A DNA stretch of 64,000 nt, from contig NC_052474.1 of the NCBI RefSeq assembly GCF_009730915.1, positions 283,501 through 347,500 on the forward strand, written 5' to 3'. This document shows, in pieces, positions 47,341 to 59,478 of the stretch; the stretch's first letter is position 1, and each line of letters begins with the position of its first letter. This DNA is from Dioscorea cayenensis subsp. rotundata (taxonomy: Eukaryota > Streptophyta > Magnoliopsida > Dioscoreales > Dioscoreaceae). The notes under the pieces are model-generated. The model saw nothing but the letters and a program-made list of their open reading frames with translations, ran no database searches and had not been told where the DNA came from. The position numbers and the translations under genes were made by a program.

Positions 47341-48690
47341 CTTTGTAATGTTTTCAAATTTATTTCATGCCAGTATCTATAAATATATTTTTTATAATGA
47401 AACAAGTGTACGTAGACGTGGAGCTAATACATTTATACTCCCACCATATTTGAACTGAGATTCCAATCCACTTTTTCAACATAATATGGACTTCTTAGAA
47501 ATCTAGTGGAGTAAGATGTGGTTACCACCATATTTTACATTTTGTTTTTTTTATTTACTCATTTATTATAAAATTTAATTAAAAATATAATTAACGGTTC
47601 CTCTACAATTTCCACTGGAATGTATTAGTTTTATCAGTCACTCCATCAACCTGTTGTTTTTCCCCACTCAATCCATAGTGACTTGGTCTATAAATTACTT
47701 GTACTTTAAAGAAGATGAGGTTACGCAACATGAGTGAATATTGGATTTCAATTACTTTAATTCTAGTTGCATCATATCAGGCATCCACTTTATAGTTATA
47801 TAGTGTTTATTTGTTTTCAATTTGACATGGTTTAGTTTTACATTTTTTTTTAGTAGGCGATAAGCACCCTTATTAAAAGTTTTTTAATCGAAAACATATG
47901 TAGAGTGTATTCGCAAGTCGTTAGTTAATTATTATTTTTTTTTACTTTGTTGTTATTCTTTAAATATTGATCAATAATAGATTTAAAAAATTTAAATAAG
48001 CAAGCGTTCTTCCACTGTAATTAATATTTATTTGATGAAGTTAATTCTGATATTCTCAAATTATGGGGTAAGTAAAAATATTGATTTAAATTTGATAAAA
48101 TTCTTTAATTCAAATGTTCCTTTTTACCAGCAGGTCCAGCACAACAGTCTGATAAGATATGCTGCAAGCCTTATTAAACCCATCATATATGCTTGGGCCT
48201 TTAAGTGTTTTGGTGAGCCCAAAAATGTTATTTATTTTATTTTCCCACTGAGCTTGTGTAACTGTGTTTGATTGTTTGTTTTGTGTGTCAGATTTCAGAA
48301 TTTGAAATATATATACATATAAAAAATCATTGTATTTTATTTTAACAATTTATCTAGTATTTTAATTATTATTATTTTTATGTCATTATATTAAACTATA
48401 CATTAACCGTTGATGGATTAATACAGCATAGTCTACCATTGTTAGTTCATTATAGTTAATTCTCTTTACAATTTTTTCTATTTTCTTAACAAATTTAAAG
48501 TCTATTTATTTTTAAAAAAAAAGTTATGTAAAATAATACAATATAATGCCTCTCTTAAACGGGTTATTGTGTAAATCCAAAATTCTAAATCCTAACAAAT
48601 ATAAAGATTTGCTTCCTCAATATATATATATATATATATATAAAGATTTGCTTGTTTTACATGCCAAATTTTTAAAAAAACACATCATAC
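47341..48690. other. Intergenic AT-rich DNA
   Basis: Short frames only, none with a recognisable product. A (ta)n run lies near 48620-48641. Confidence 0.5.
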
Positions 48691-49853
48691 GAATTTCAAA
48701 TTTTGTTTGAAAAGGTGGATAAACCACTTACATTAAATAAAAGAACTGAATACAGAAAATCCACTAGACGTGGATAAAGTTAGGAAACAACAAGGAAAAC
48801 AACACGAGATAAGCCGTGACAATGTACTCCCACAGGGTTGGAGCAGCAGGCGAGACGGAGAAACACTAGCTGTGCATCTGCAATAGGTCCTCCCCTCCGA
48901 AAAAATTCGGACAACTGAAAATGTCCACCGAAGGCACGAGCAACCCAGGTGAAACAAAATTCTCCTCCGATGTGGAACCAAAGCATGCCAAAATAAAGTT
49001 GAGGATAACCAAGTGAACATTCAACCCACACCTCCCTTTTATAATCATGATCATCAAAACGACATGGGGACCAACCTCCGGGTGGGCCAACCAACCATCC
49101 GGGTCCAAAGGCCTAATCAAAAGAACCAACACCCCACCCATTTCACTTATCAGAGAAGGCTCCACAAAGACCAAACTGACCAAAACTTCAACAACAACCC
49201 GGCCCAGCTTTAAACCCGGCCCAAATCCGACTAAAAAAGGAAAGCCCATCCACTTCATCTCCACATGTTGTACCCCCAAATTTTCAAATTCAAAAACCTT
49301 AACCAAATAAAGGATGCCACCAGTCACTTGCTTCTGTACGCATCTAAGCTTCGAGATCAGTGCGAGCTCCTCCTCCCAATGCACGGAGTGACTTCTCTCG
49401 GGGAACCGCGCCCACATCCGACCAGCAGTCCTACCCGCGCAACCACCTTCTCCGGCCATCGCCACCTGAGCAACGCTCGATTGGAGACGCATCTCTCCAT
49501 CACCGTTGAGGCATAGCGCCACCGTCACTGATCGCTCACAAGTCATCACTGGCCCGCCCTTGTGGGAGCGAAGCTCAACCCAGGTATCGCCGACCATCTC
49601 GTGGGAGCCACTCTCCACTGCTGCCCACATCCCAGTGGATTGGATCAATGGCCAAGAAGCATCCTTACTGATTTCAGACAACCGATCCTCTCCCCGCCCG
49701 GCAGAGAAACATTGGTTATCAGAGTAACCGCGCTGGAACATAGACAAGATAATAACCCATTGCCCTAACTTCGTCGTTGCTACCGGAGCCACCTCGTCAT
49801 CGTGGAAGCCAAGCGCGACCATCACCGAGCATTCCGCTGGAGTGTCACTCATC
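48691..49853 (-). mobile_element. LINE-like 3' portion with a long open frame, no domain recognised
   Basis: This minus-strand segment ends in the tail tttaatgtaagtggtttatccacc. It contains one frame open from about 49906 to 48866 without a convincing ATG (its first codon is TTG). That frame overlaps the end of the next upstream frame out of phase, so it looks like a frameshifted continuation of it. GC content is much higher than in the flanks. Nothing in it matches reverse transcriptase, endonuclease or gag motifs known to me, so the LINE assignment rests on the tail alone. Confidence 0.35.
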
Positions 49854-50621
49854 TCAACCCGTTGATAACCCTTCCTCTTTGCCAAGCACCGGCCGAAACA
49901 CTTCAATCACCGTCGCCTGGCGCTCACCAACATCGCTGGAGCGAGAGCAAAGCTCCATCATTCCATGTACACCAAAGTCACTAGGATGGGAGCTTGGCTC
50001 CACCACCCCGAGATCACTAATGACACTGGTACGGGAGCCATACTCCACCGCTCCCATCCCGAAGTGAGGACGATGCACCACCACATCAGTCATCTCCATC
50101 GGAGCGTCACACATCTCTAAAAGCTCCACGTTGAGACAAGCCGCAGATATCCTTTCCTCAGCGCCAAGCACCGGCCGGATCACCAAAATCACCACCTCCT
50201 GGCGCATCCCAACGTCACTGGAGCTGGAGCAAAGCTCCACCACTCCATGACCACCCAAGTCACTAAGGAGGGAGCACGGCTCCACCACCCCGCAATCATC
50301 AATAACACTGAGACGGGAGCCAAGCTCCACCACTCCCAGCCCGAAGTGAGGACGAGGCACTACCAAGTCAACCGACTCAAGTTGCTCAAACTCAGGGGAA
50401 ATCTCTGTGTCCTCGAGCGTCGGTTCAAAGAGCACCGAAAATGCTCCCTCGTCTTCCTCCTCACCATTAAAGGGCCAAAGGAACTCCCCTTCCTCGGCCT
50501 CCACATGCGGATGAGAGGAGGGCACTGGCACGTACACCGGCCGACCATCAGGATCAAACATTAGGCGGACGTCGCCTTTCCAAGAGAATTCTATATGTAT
50601 CTCAACCTCCATATATTCCAT
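49854..50621 (-). CDS. Unidentified 255-aa reading frame with ~282-bp tandem repeats
   Basis: Starts at a true ATG (MEYMEVEIHIEFSWKGDVRL), is highly acidic, and is GC-rich against very AT-rich flanks. After a Pro/Glu-rich head (about residues 1-85) it holds two copies of a ~94-residue unit: RPHFGLGVVELGSRLSVIDD...RPVLGAEE and RPHFGMGAVEYGSRTSVISD...RPVLGKEE. The units repeat GVVE- and SSSDVG-like motifs within themselves. The DNA period is 282 bp (ccgaagtgag at 50341 and 50059). A third, frameshifted copy is visible further down (about 49540-49842). No domain is recognised. It may be a captured or element-borne sequence, as a LINE-type tail lies downstream at 48700. There is no sign of introns. 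Whether it is expressed cannot be told. Confidence 0.4.
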   Translation of the reverse strand: MEYMEVEIHIEFSWKGDVRLMFDPDGRPVYVPVPSSHPHVEAEEGEFLWPFNGEEEDEGAFSVLFEPTLEDTEISPEFEQLESVDLVVPRPHFGLGVVELGSRLSVIDDCGVVEPCSLLSDLGGHGVVELCSSSSDVGMRQEVVILVIRPVLGAEERISAACLNVELLEMCDAPMEMTDVVVHRPHFGMGAVEYGSRTSVISDLGVVEPSSHPSDFGVHGMMELCSRSSDVGERQATVIEVFRPVLGKEEGLSTG

Positions 50622-50639
50622 ATTTTATTTTTCTGTGTT

Positions 50640-51937
50640 TATTTTTTAAAAAGAATATCCAATTGATTTATTAAAGAAAAAAAATGTGAAAAATATAACA
50701 TAGTATAAGTCACAAAGGTAGATCCAATAGAAACATAACAATTAAATAAATATAACATAGTAACAACTCTAGAAGAGAGACACATGATATATCACTAGGT
50801 TAATTAGACAGAGCATGAAGTTATCGTCTAATTTGTGCTACTCAAATCATCAAAATATATGAATATTTATCGATTTATACCACTACAATCTCTTTTGTTA
50901 AATTGAAAACACCCATAAAATAAATAAATAAATAAATACTCTTAATAATAGAAAAAGTCAGGAGAAAAGTCAGTGTATTTTCTCATATTTTCATATCTGA
51001 ATATGATTTATATCATTTTCAGGGCGGTGGAAAAACACAAGGCTGTAAGTCATGGTTGGTTGACAATAACACCATTTCTGTGTATTTGATTCCAACAACA
51101 GGGGATATCTCTATCTCCATACGTGGCTCTATCTTGGTTGGGGTAGGGGTGGTGAGTGAGACTATTTTTTACCTTTTTTTTATTTTTATATTTTAATTAT
51201 TTATAAATGAAATATATATATACATTTAAATTAATTATAATGACAGAATAGGTGGGGTTTTTTTTTTTTTGAAGACAAGTGTCATTCCTATACTTCCATT
51301 ATGGTCGTTACAACAAACCTCCAACACTACCCTTGACTTATCTAAAAAGAAATTTCAATCGTTCAATCGTTTTTCAGTTTAATAAAAAAATAAATTAAAA
51401 AAATAAGTATAGAATTTCTCTAGTGGGGGAAGTAAATAAAGGCAATAAATAAAAAAATAACTCCACCAAATCTCCATTAAATTAAGATCACAATTGCATG
51501 AACCCAAAAAGAAATCACAAACCCTGGCTGAAATTAAATGCCATAAAAGACTTTAAAAACAAAAGATATGAAATGAAAAACCTACAATGCATGCTTGGAG
51601 TTGGAGGAGAAAGATGCATGACTTAAAAGGAATAAGGAGTTTCCCACCACTACACTAGCACCACCACCACTACCCAAACTTTAATTACTCCGAGATAACA
51701 CACAAATGCACCATGCTTTTTTTTTTTTCTTTCTCTTAATTATCACCATAAACACACATTAATTAACTCCTTTCCTATCTCTACATTAAATCCAAATCTG
51801 GCCCTTCTTTTCCTTCAACCTCTGTCTCTTGGTGGAGGAATGCTTGGCACCTACTCCTTTTAGTTCCCACTCTCCAAAGAAAACCCCAAAAGTTTTTATT
51901 TATTTATTTACTTACTTACTTACTTACTTTTAATTCA
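50640..51937. other. Intergenic region upstream of the first C2H2 gene
   Basis: Begins with another A-rich tail-like piece (ccaattgatttattaaagaaaaaaaa, 50659-50684). It is otherwise AT-rich. A run of tttatttatttacttacttac repeats lies near 51898-51929. No gene is supported. Confidence 0.5.
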
Positions 51938-52009
51938 TATATATATATATATTTTTTATAATAAAAAGAAATATATCATTGAGAAAACCATCAACACTCT
52001 TTTGCATTC

Positions 52010-52039
<30 letters not shown>
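51938..52039 (+). promoter_or_regulatory. TATA-rich core promoter and GA-repeat leader of the first C2H2 gene
   Basis: A (ta)n run followed by ttttttataataaaaag lies about 80-100 bases before the ATG. A perfect GA repeat at about 52017-52040 runs directly into the start codon, so the leader ends in the microsatellite. Confidence 0.5.
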
Positions 52040-52046
<7 letters not shown>

Positions 52047-52636
52047 AGCACACTTGCAGGCTCTGTGCGCGTAGCTTCGCCAACGGCCGCGCGCTGGGTG
52101 GGCACATGCGCTCGCACGCGCAACCCACCCGGACGGCATCGGCATCGTCGTCTTCATCGCCGGATGGCATGCAGGACCGAGAGAGCGAAACAGGATCGCC
52201 TCTGGGTAGCTCTATCTCCGACGCTTCGCCGGAGGAGAACGTCGCCATATCTCTCATGATGCTTTCGCGTGACTTCTGGTCCTCCCTTCAATCCAAAGCC
52301 AACGCTGAGGACGAGCTCGAACGCGAGCCAGAGCCGGGCCCTACCCGGCCGGCCAAGCGCAGTCGCTACCAGTGCGGCACTTGCAAGCGAGTGTTCCGGT
52401 CCTACCAAGCGCTGGGCGGGCACCGCGCTAGCCATAAGAAGGGAGGCAAAGGATCGACCACAAACCATCATCAGATCTATGGAGTTGAGTCATCGGAGAA
52501 CAATGCCGGAAAGTCTCTCAGATCCAGTTCATCTTCCAAAATCCCATCTTTAGTTACTCTGATCGACCTCAACCTCCCTGCTCCCATGGATGATGAAGTT
52601 GAACACTCCACTGTCTCTGATGCACATCCATGGTGA
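52040..52636 (+). CDS. C2H2 zinc-finger protein with EAR motif (ZAT-like, two fingers)
   Basis: Single exon, 198 aa, intronless as usual for this family. Finger 1 is at residues 6-26 (CRLCARSFANGRALGGHMRS) and finger 2 at 112-132 (CGTCKRVFRSYQALGGHRAS). Both have the plant-specific QALGGH-type core that reads DNA. An L-box-like ENVAISLMMLSRDFW lies at 66-80, a basic KRSR at 106-109, and the C-terminal EAR repression motif DLNLPAP at about 176-182. Such C1-2i proteins are nuclear repressors, often stress-inducible, that recruit TOPLESS-type corepressors. The start is fixed by finger 1 only five residues in. The nearest relative in the window is the four-finger gene on the other strand. Confidence 0.93.
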
Positions 52637-55457
52637 CAGCCATGAATGGAATGGAGTTTTTTCTTCTCTTTTTTTTCTTTTGTTTTTCACTGTTTGAAGT
52701 TGGGAGGAGAAATTAAGCAACTTTTTTTGTGTGTTTAGTTCAAGTGGGTGGTCTGTTTGCTCATATTCTGATAATAATCTTTGAGTTTAATTAAGTAAAT
52801 GTGAATGACATCTCAGTTAAAGAGTACAGCCTGGGGAAAGAGAGCTGCATGTTCTTTCTGCTGCCGCTGCCGCTGCCGCTGCTGCTGCTACTACTAATAC
52901 TACTACTCAGTGTTGCTGCAAAGTTCTCTTCCGACAACTAAGTACTTGTTCTTTTCTGTTTTTTCCCCCTTTTCTTTTCTATTCTTTTTTATTTTTTTAA
53001 TCACTTGTTCCTATTCTGCTCCTGCTTTGTTAGTGTTTGAGCTTAAGTAAAAGCCAGAGACTCCAAATCGCTCCACGTTTCCCATGACATTTGGTATCAG
53101 ATCCTCTCTGCTTTGTTAGACTGATTATTAGTGATTATTTCTAATACAATTTCTAATTGTAAAACTAAGTGCATTGTATTCATTGGCCTTTTGTTGGAAT
53201 CATCAAAACATTGGAATTCCTATCTCTTTGTTCATCTTATCCTGAATGATAATAAATGTCATGTATTTTTACCATACTACTACTATACTCCAACATAACT
53301 ATACAACTAGTATCATATATATATATATATATATTTCAGTTTTGTTTTAAATGTGAGATCTTTGAACACGTATCACACTGGAAATGGAAACGCACCCGCG
53401 ACCAAATGGGTAGGGGCTTTCCAGGCGTCGGCCGTTGAAATTTGGAAGTTAAGAACAATGGAACTCTTCCTTCTCGTGCGAATCGTCATGGGAAACGATG
53501 GTGGTGGACACCAATTGGCCGGGTTGGACGGTTGGACCCATTCATCAGTCAACTTGGGGACCGTGTTTATGGGTGTCAGATGGAACGTATCTGGCTCTTG
53601 ATCTGACGGCTATGATCTATCAAGTGTGCCAAACGGACGGCAGTGATGTGTCACAAGATTCATTAATATTTCTTATTAATTACCAAACTAACATTTATAT
53701 TTATAGATTAACTACAATTAAAGCAATCAGGAAACGCTATATGCACATTATTGTTATTATTATATAATAAAGATATAAAAAAAAAAAAAGAAAACCTCAT
53801 GATATAGCAGAAATTATAGGCATCTTTTTACTAATGTTACTGGAGTTGAGTGTAAGATGCATGTATAGAAGGACCACATGATATAGTACAACATCCATGA
53901 AAGGAAGAGAAGTATGGTGCGTCTAATGCCAGCCCTACCACGTCCTTAGCACAAAAGAGATGTATCACATGGAAGGTGGGCACCGCCAGTGTTCTTGAAC
54001 TACATTGGGTTATGTGGCATTATTATATTTATTCTCAAATGTATTTGCATTCACTGGTGATGGTGCCTCAAAATTCACACTCTCAGTTATGTATATTGAA
54101 AGACATATGTATGTGCTTAACTGTATGTATGTATGTAAATAAAAAAAAATAAATAAAAAGGGTTGCAAGCAAAAAAATGCTAATTCAATGGACTGTATAT
54201 ATGTGAAAGTTAAGATTGGAATTTGGAAATATTGAAGAATATTATTATACTCCACATTGATTGAGGTTTTGGTAGTCCCCAAGCAGTGGACAAAGTTGGC
54301 CTGGTCTGCAGAAGTGACAGTATAAGTGCAAAAAGGAAAGATGCGAGGCTTCCTCACATGATTAAGTGGGTAGAAATTTCTAATGTTGGCAGTTTGGTGA
54401 ATGAAAATTAGAAACATTGAGTGGATATATAACCATTAATAGTATATAGAAGTTTAACTGCATTCACATGGTAAAAATTTTCAACTACTATATGTTGAGA
54501 CGTCAATCGGTAGTTTAAATGAAAATTAATTTGGAGTGAATAAGAGAACATTCAAAGAAGGTGTTATAGTTACTGTCATGGAACACCATCAGAAAGATTG
54601 AAATGAGGATGGGTTTATAAAGAATTGAGTTGATTTTTGTCTGTTGGAAGATGCATAGAAGAGAACAGAAGAAGGTGTTTGTGTCTGTGTGCACTTTCCA
54701 TCCCCCATCCTCATCACAAGAAAACAATCTCAAAGGTCAGCTTTAGAGCAGTCAAAACAGGTCAAGTGCTGCTACTTTTCCTCCTTTATTTTTTCTCTGA
54801 TAAGATGGTATGAATATCTTTGAACTTTCTCATTCTATTCAAAACATAGTGCTGGGTTTCAGAGGCTTGGTGGCATAGGTTTTGCTTCCAATGGGGGGTC
54901 CTGTACTATGATGAGCTACAGAAATAAGAATGAATGCATCATCTGACAAATGAAAATTGAAATGAAGACCCAATATCATTCAAGTATCAAATGTGCTTGA
55001 TGCTAGCTCCACCATTATAATTGTTGTATGACTTGGGGAGTGGGTTGAGATGATACCAATTGTGAAAGGAAAAGAGCATGAGGGGATTGTTGAAATGTAG
55101 ACAATTGGGATTTGATCATGTGTTACACTTTCTCCCCTGTTACCTTTTTAATGTGATCCTTACACTCTAACCACCATTTGTTTTGGTTATAATGATGCTT
55201 AATAAGAACAATGAGAAAAGGGTGAGGGGAAGTTGATGTAATAATAGATGTAGGGAGTAGGGTGAGCCTTGTTTGTTGGGAGCTACAAGGTGGGTGTAAA
55301 TTAATGCAAGTAAGCTTTGCTTGGTCTTGGAGCTTGGAGCCTTTTTCATCTCTCCCGGCCCTCTCAATTGATGATCTGAACTGATGATCTCTAAAAGCTA
55401 AAGGAGTGTATTGAACTTATACAATGGCCCCAAAAGTTACAAGGGCCAAACTAGATT

Positions 55458-55539
<82 letters not shown>

Positions 55540-56894
55540 AAAGGTAGAAAGGGATAGGCTTCCAACCAGAGACATATGGAGTACCTATTCCTATTGTCAG
55601 ACATGGCTTTTTCTAGATGTTTATACACCCAAACCATAACACTAACTCTCATCACCTTGAAATCCAAAGGAAAATAAAGTTATAAACAACACCAATGAGG
55701 TGATAGGCCTTGCTTATAACGTGGGGCTTTTTGTCTAATGTCCAAATGGTGCCCAGCCAAGCATCATGTGATTGGTTCCTGGTCAGCTAGACCATGCAGA
55801 ATTCATATAAACAATGTGAGTTTCAACAAATAAGTTTCATTTCATTGGGGAAAAAACAGGGCATGCATGGACATGAGTTTACTTGAATAACAGTAACAGA
55901 CAACCCCTTTGTTGCTTGTTAGAGATAATCTAGGCAAATGCCAAGTCTATATATTAATGCTCAAAATTCCTATCTAGTGCTTTAGTCTGCAGCCATGGCT
56001 AAAGAATATATCTTATTGCATAGAAAGAATGGTCTGTATCTGTCAAGCACTAATGGAGCCACTGTTCCTGAGTTTTTCTGGAAGCATACCCAAAAGCAGC
56101 TCCTTCAGCAACACAAACTGATAAAAGGCAGCATGGCCCCAATTATTTAAGATAAACATAGAAAAGACTACAACTTTAGGGAAGAAATCCTGATTACCAA
56201 GCAGACTAGCTCTCCATTAGAAAAAGACTAGAACGGTCTTTTATCCATCTGCAGTACAAATTATGGATTTCTGCAGTAAAATGTAGTATTCCGAGGAGAA
56301 AAATATTGAAGAGTACTGGAACTAAGTTTCTGATACAGTGATAGTTGAGCAAGTGCACGGTGGATTATGTCAATTCATATCAATTCATATCAATTCAGGA
56401 ATAAGATGATGATATGGAAGTCACAAGAGAAAAGAATACTTGAACATCTCCTCCACCAAACAAGGAATTGAGCAGATGAAAAGAATGGGGCCCCATGGGT
56501 TATCTATAGCTACAGCATGCTTGTTGTGAGAAGGTGCCATTAGAAAGATTTAGATAAACAAGCAAAAGGGTCATCCTTAGAGACTGTCCAACTGCTTGGT
56601 GGGTTCCAAATTCAACATGCTGAAAGGCAGTGGCAAAGAATAGGAATAGCGTGCACGATGCAACACTCCGTGAGCTGCGAAGCAAGCAAAGAACATCCAA
56701 CAAACCCAGCACACACTCAATTAAAGCTAGTGACGCTTGTGTCCCAGTGATAACCTTCTTACTTCTGTTCAAAGAATACAGTTTAAATTGAAATATATAT
56801 ATATATATATATAAAACAATTTTTAATTTTACAAATTTCTTTGAACATAGAAAATATGCATCAAAACACAGTACGATTCTCCATTAATTTTTTT
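52637..56894. other. Spacer between two convergent C2H2 genes
   Basis: About 4.2 kb with no supported gene. Features seen are a CTG/CCG-type run near 52859-52890, a (tgta)n run near 54124-54137, and a compound microsatellite at 55461-55537. A hydrophobic minus frame at 56500-56772 starts at TTG and has no splice or domain support. Confidence 0.55.
55461..55537. repeat. Compound (TG)n(GA)n microsatellite
   Basis: About 20 TG units run straight into about 18 GA units, 77 bases in all, without interruption. Confidence 0.95.
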
Positions 56895-58217
56895 TCATGG
56901 GTGATCACTACTAACCTCGTTTGTAGATGATCCAATCCCAACCTGCAGCCATGGAGCAGATTCACCACCCATGTTGATATCCTTCAGTTCACTCAGCTTT
57001 GCTAGCTTTACCTTACTATAGGATTCATCATGATCCACAGTTAAGTGATTAGAACTCTCATTAATGTTATTGTTTCTTTGATCCACCATTGCTTGCACAT
57101 AGGCAGCTGCTGGCACTTCCAGCCTCAACGGGCTTCCAATGGTCTCATCCGCAGAGGCTGGGACATTGAGATCAAGAGGTTTAGAGCTGTCGAACATTGG
57201 GCTAAGTTGCAGCTGAGAGCTGGCCGGCACGGTGGCATGCGGTTTCGAATCCCCCGCATTGGACGTGATCCAATGGCATCGCTTATGCCCACCCAGCGCC
57301 TGCCCGGAAGCGAACACCCGGTGACAAATGGAACACTCATGCACCTTAGACTTCTTCCTCAACGGCTCGTGTTGATCCAAAGGTACAACAGACATTGCCA
57401 TTGCCATTGCATCATTACCAAAATTACTGTTCTCATTGGTAATGGTAGCAGTAATAACAACCTCTTCGTCTCTCGCTGTGGCCTCTTCCAGGTCTTCAAG
57501 CTTCGCAGCAAAGCATCCTTTAACCTTCTTGTGACTCGCACGGTGGCCACCAAGCGCTTGGTGCGAATTGAAGACCTTTTTACAGGCCTTGCACTCGAAC
57601 ACACCCGTTGGCACCGCCGGCGCTGCAGGTGCCTTGCACTTGTCCCCTAGTGACACGGGTATCAAACCGCGGTTAACGTCCTCTTCCCGGCTCGCCGACG
57701 CGCAAGACTCCTCAGCCTCAGCAACGAGTATCGGTTCGACACGCGCAGCCGAGAGCATCACAAGACAATTAGCGAGATCCTCCTCCTCGCTGGTTCTACA
57801 CCTCCTAGACCTCTTCCCCTTGGACCACGCCGCACACCCAACAAGATCCTCCTCCCCGTTGGACCCCATAGAATCACCCTCACTGTCATCATCAGAGCTA
57901 CACCGACCGTGAGCCAAGAAAGACTTCCAAGACACGAACTCTTTGCCGCAGTTCTCGCAGACGCGGCGGTTGAGATTGGCCCGGAGCGCGTACATGCGCT
58001 TATAGGTGTTGGGCTTGGTATTGTCATCATCCCAATCGTTGCAGGCTGGTGGTGAGTCATCGTCAGTGTCTGCATGGTTGGTAGGTTCATCGGTGATACC
58101 ATGAGCACGCATATGGCCACCAAGTGCTCGACCACAGCCGAAGCCCTTCTTGCATATTCGGCAGTAATGCTTGTATGGTTGTTGTTGCTGCTGGTTCTGG
58201 TCCATTACTACAGCCAT
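56895..58217 (-). CDS. C2H2 zinc-finger protein with EAR motif (ZAT4/ZAT9-like, four fingers)
   Basis: Single exon, 440 aa. Finger 1 is near residues 19-39 (CRICKKGFGCGRALGGHMRA). A second, degenerate finger lies near 86-107 (CENCGKEFVSWKSFLAHGRC), with WKSFLAHG in place of QALGGH and Cys in place of the final His. Finger 3 is near 212 (CKACKKVFNSHQALGGHRAS) and finger 4 lies in the C-terminal half (CSICHRVFASGQALGGHKRC). Acidic linkers separate them. The basic KGKRSRRCR may be a nuclear signal. KPLDLNVPA is the EAR-type repression motif, with an unusually long tail of about 65 residues after it. The start at 58217 is the first ATG; residue 5 is an alternative. A (ta)n run at 58231-58260 just upstream could serve as the TATA region. 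Confidence 0.93.
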   Translation of the reverse strand: MAVVMDQNQQQQQPYKHYCRICKKGFGCGRALGGHMRAHGITDEPTNHADTDDDSPPACNDWDDDNTKPNTYKRMYALRANLNRRVCENCGKEFVSWKSFLAHGRCSSDDDSEGDSMGSNGEEDLVGCAAWSKGKRSRRCRTSEEEDLANCLVMLSAARVEPILVAEAEESCASASREEDVNRGLIPVSLGDKCKAPAAPAVPTGVFECKACKKVFNSHQALGGHRASHKKVKGCFAAKLEDLEEATARDEEVVITATITNENSNFGNDAMAMAMSVVPLDQHEPLRKKSKVHECSICHRVFASGQALGGHKRCHWITSNAGDSKPHATVPASSQLQLSPMFDSSKPLDLNVPASADETIGSPLRLEVPAAAYVQAMVDQRNNNINESSNHLTVDHDESYSKVKLAKLSELKDINMGGESAPWLQVGIGSSTNEVSSDHP

Positions 58218-59478
58218 TGTTGGTTAGGAAGTTAGATGTATATATATATATATATATATAGTTAGATAGAGAGAGAGAGAGATAGAGATTGGGAGAGGAG
58301 AGGGAGAGTAGGGGTTGTATGGTGTAAGACTAAGCCTTGTTGATCTTGTTATAGTAGTGAGGCTAATCTCTCTCTCTAATTAGTCCTTGTTTGGAGAGGA
58401 GAGGTGACAAGTGGGGGTTGGAGGGAAGGAGGGAGTGGATACGCGGGAGGGTCGGTGGCGCCGCCTGGTCAATGGTCAGATGGGTGTCAGAGAGAGGAAG
58501 GGGTTCTTGGCCCCTTGGTTGGTTATAAACTTATATATATGGTTATATATGATACCATAATGAGTTGATACGTTTCCTTAGTTATTTTGCCTTCAATTCC
58601 AAGCTAACTCATCATGCCAAACCAATTATTAACATTATTATTATTGTTGTTATTTTTTCTTATTATATTTATATATATATATATATATATAACAATGTAT
58701 ATTTTTGTTAATGAACTATCGAATTACTTGTTTTGTTTCTTGAATGGTGGTAGCCCAAATTTTTTATTTTTTATTTTTTATTTTTAATTAATATCATCAC
58801 TGGGTAAAATAAAAAGGAAAGAAAAAGGATTTTGCAAAGTATTTAATTAGTAATTTTTATCCCCAAAAAATTAGGATAAGCTCTATTCCTCATTCAAGCA
58901 TTTTTTTTTTTATTAAATGTCATTCAAGCATTTCATAAGCTTGTTTTTACAACATTAATTATTTAATAAATGCATTTAAAAGTAAAATTAATATATATAA
59001 TAATAGTTAATATTGATAATGAAAAGTAAAATTTTATATTAATATTAATTAAGTAAAATCTATAGATTTTTTTTCTCTTATTAAAAAATTAAAAAATTAG
59101 TACTATATATATATTTTGGACCAAATATTCCCTAGGCATCTGATCTGTATGTACTACCTGATGTTAAGGTTGCACTAGTATGATGTAATGTTTCCATTAT
59201 TATATCTAAAGAATGGATTTAAGAAAACGTCAAAAGGATTAAATTAAGAAGCATATATTAAAACACGTCAATTCTTAAATAGTATATCTTAATTACAATC
59301 AACTGCCAAACAGAAGAAATGCAATATAAACTAGAAAATATAATTATTAATAGTCATTCAGTACCACATAGGCGGTTACATATGCATGCAGATATACTGA
59401 TATACACTATAGCATAAATTAAGTGCAAGCTCTTAATTTATTTAAGAAGCTCCATTAATTAGCAGCAAATTAAGCTAA
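58218..59478. other. Intergenic region between the four-finger C2H2 gene and beta-expansin
   Basis: Holds the promoter of the C2H2 gene, with GA- and TA-repeats at 58231-58285, and very AT-rich DNA. No gene is seen. Confidence 0.55.

Noticed and set aside
48866-49906. 346-codon minus frame as an independent gene
   Set aside because: Its first codon is TTG and it overlaps the repeat-containing frame out of phase. It is better read as a frameshifted extension inside element-derived sequence.
54800-55400. Possible microRNA precursor or small peptide gene in the C2H2 spacer
   Set aside because: Scanning by eye for several well-known plant microRNA families and for short secreted peptides gave no match.
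56500-56772. 90-codon hydrophobic minus frame downstream of the four-finger C2H2 gene
   Set aside because: Starts at TTG, with no convincing acceptor, domain or partner exon. Kept only as part of the spacer.
57045-57650. 201-codon plus frame
   Set aside because: Shadow frame antisense to the four-finger C2H2 coding sequence.
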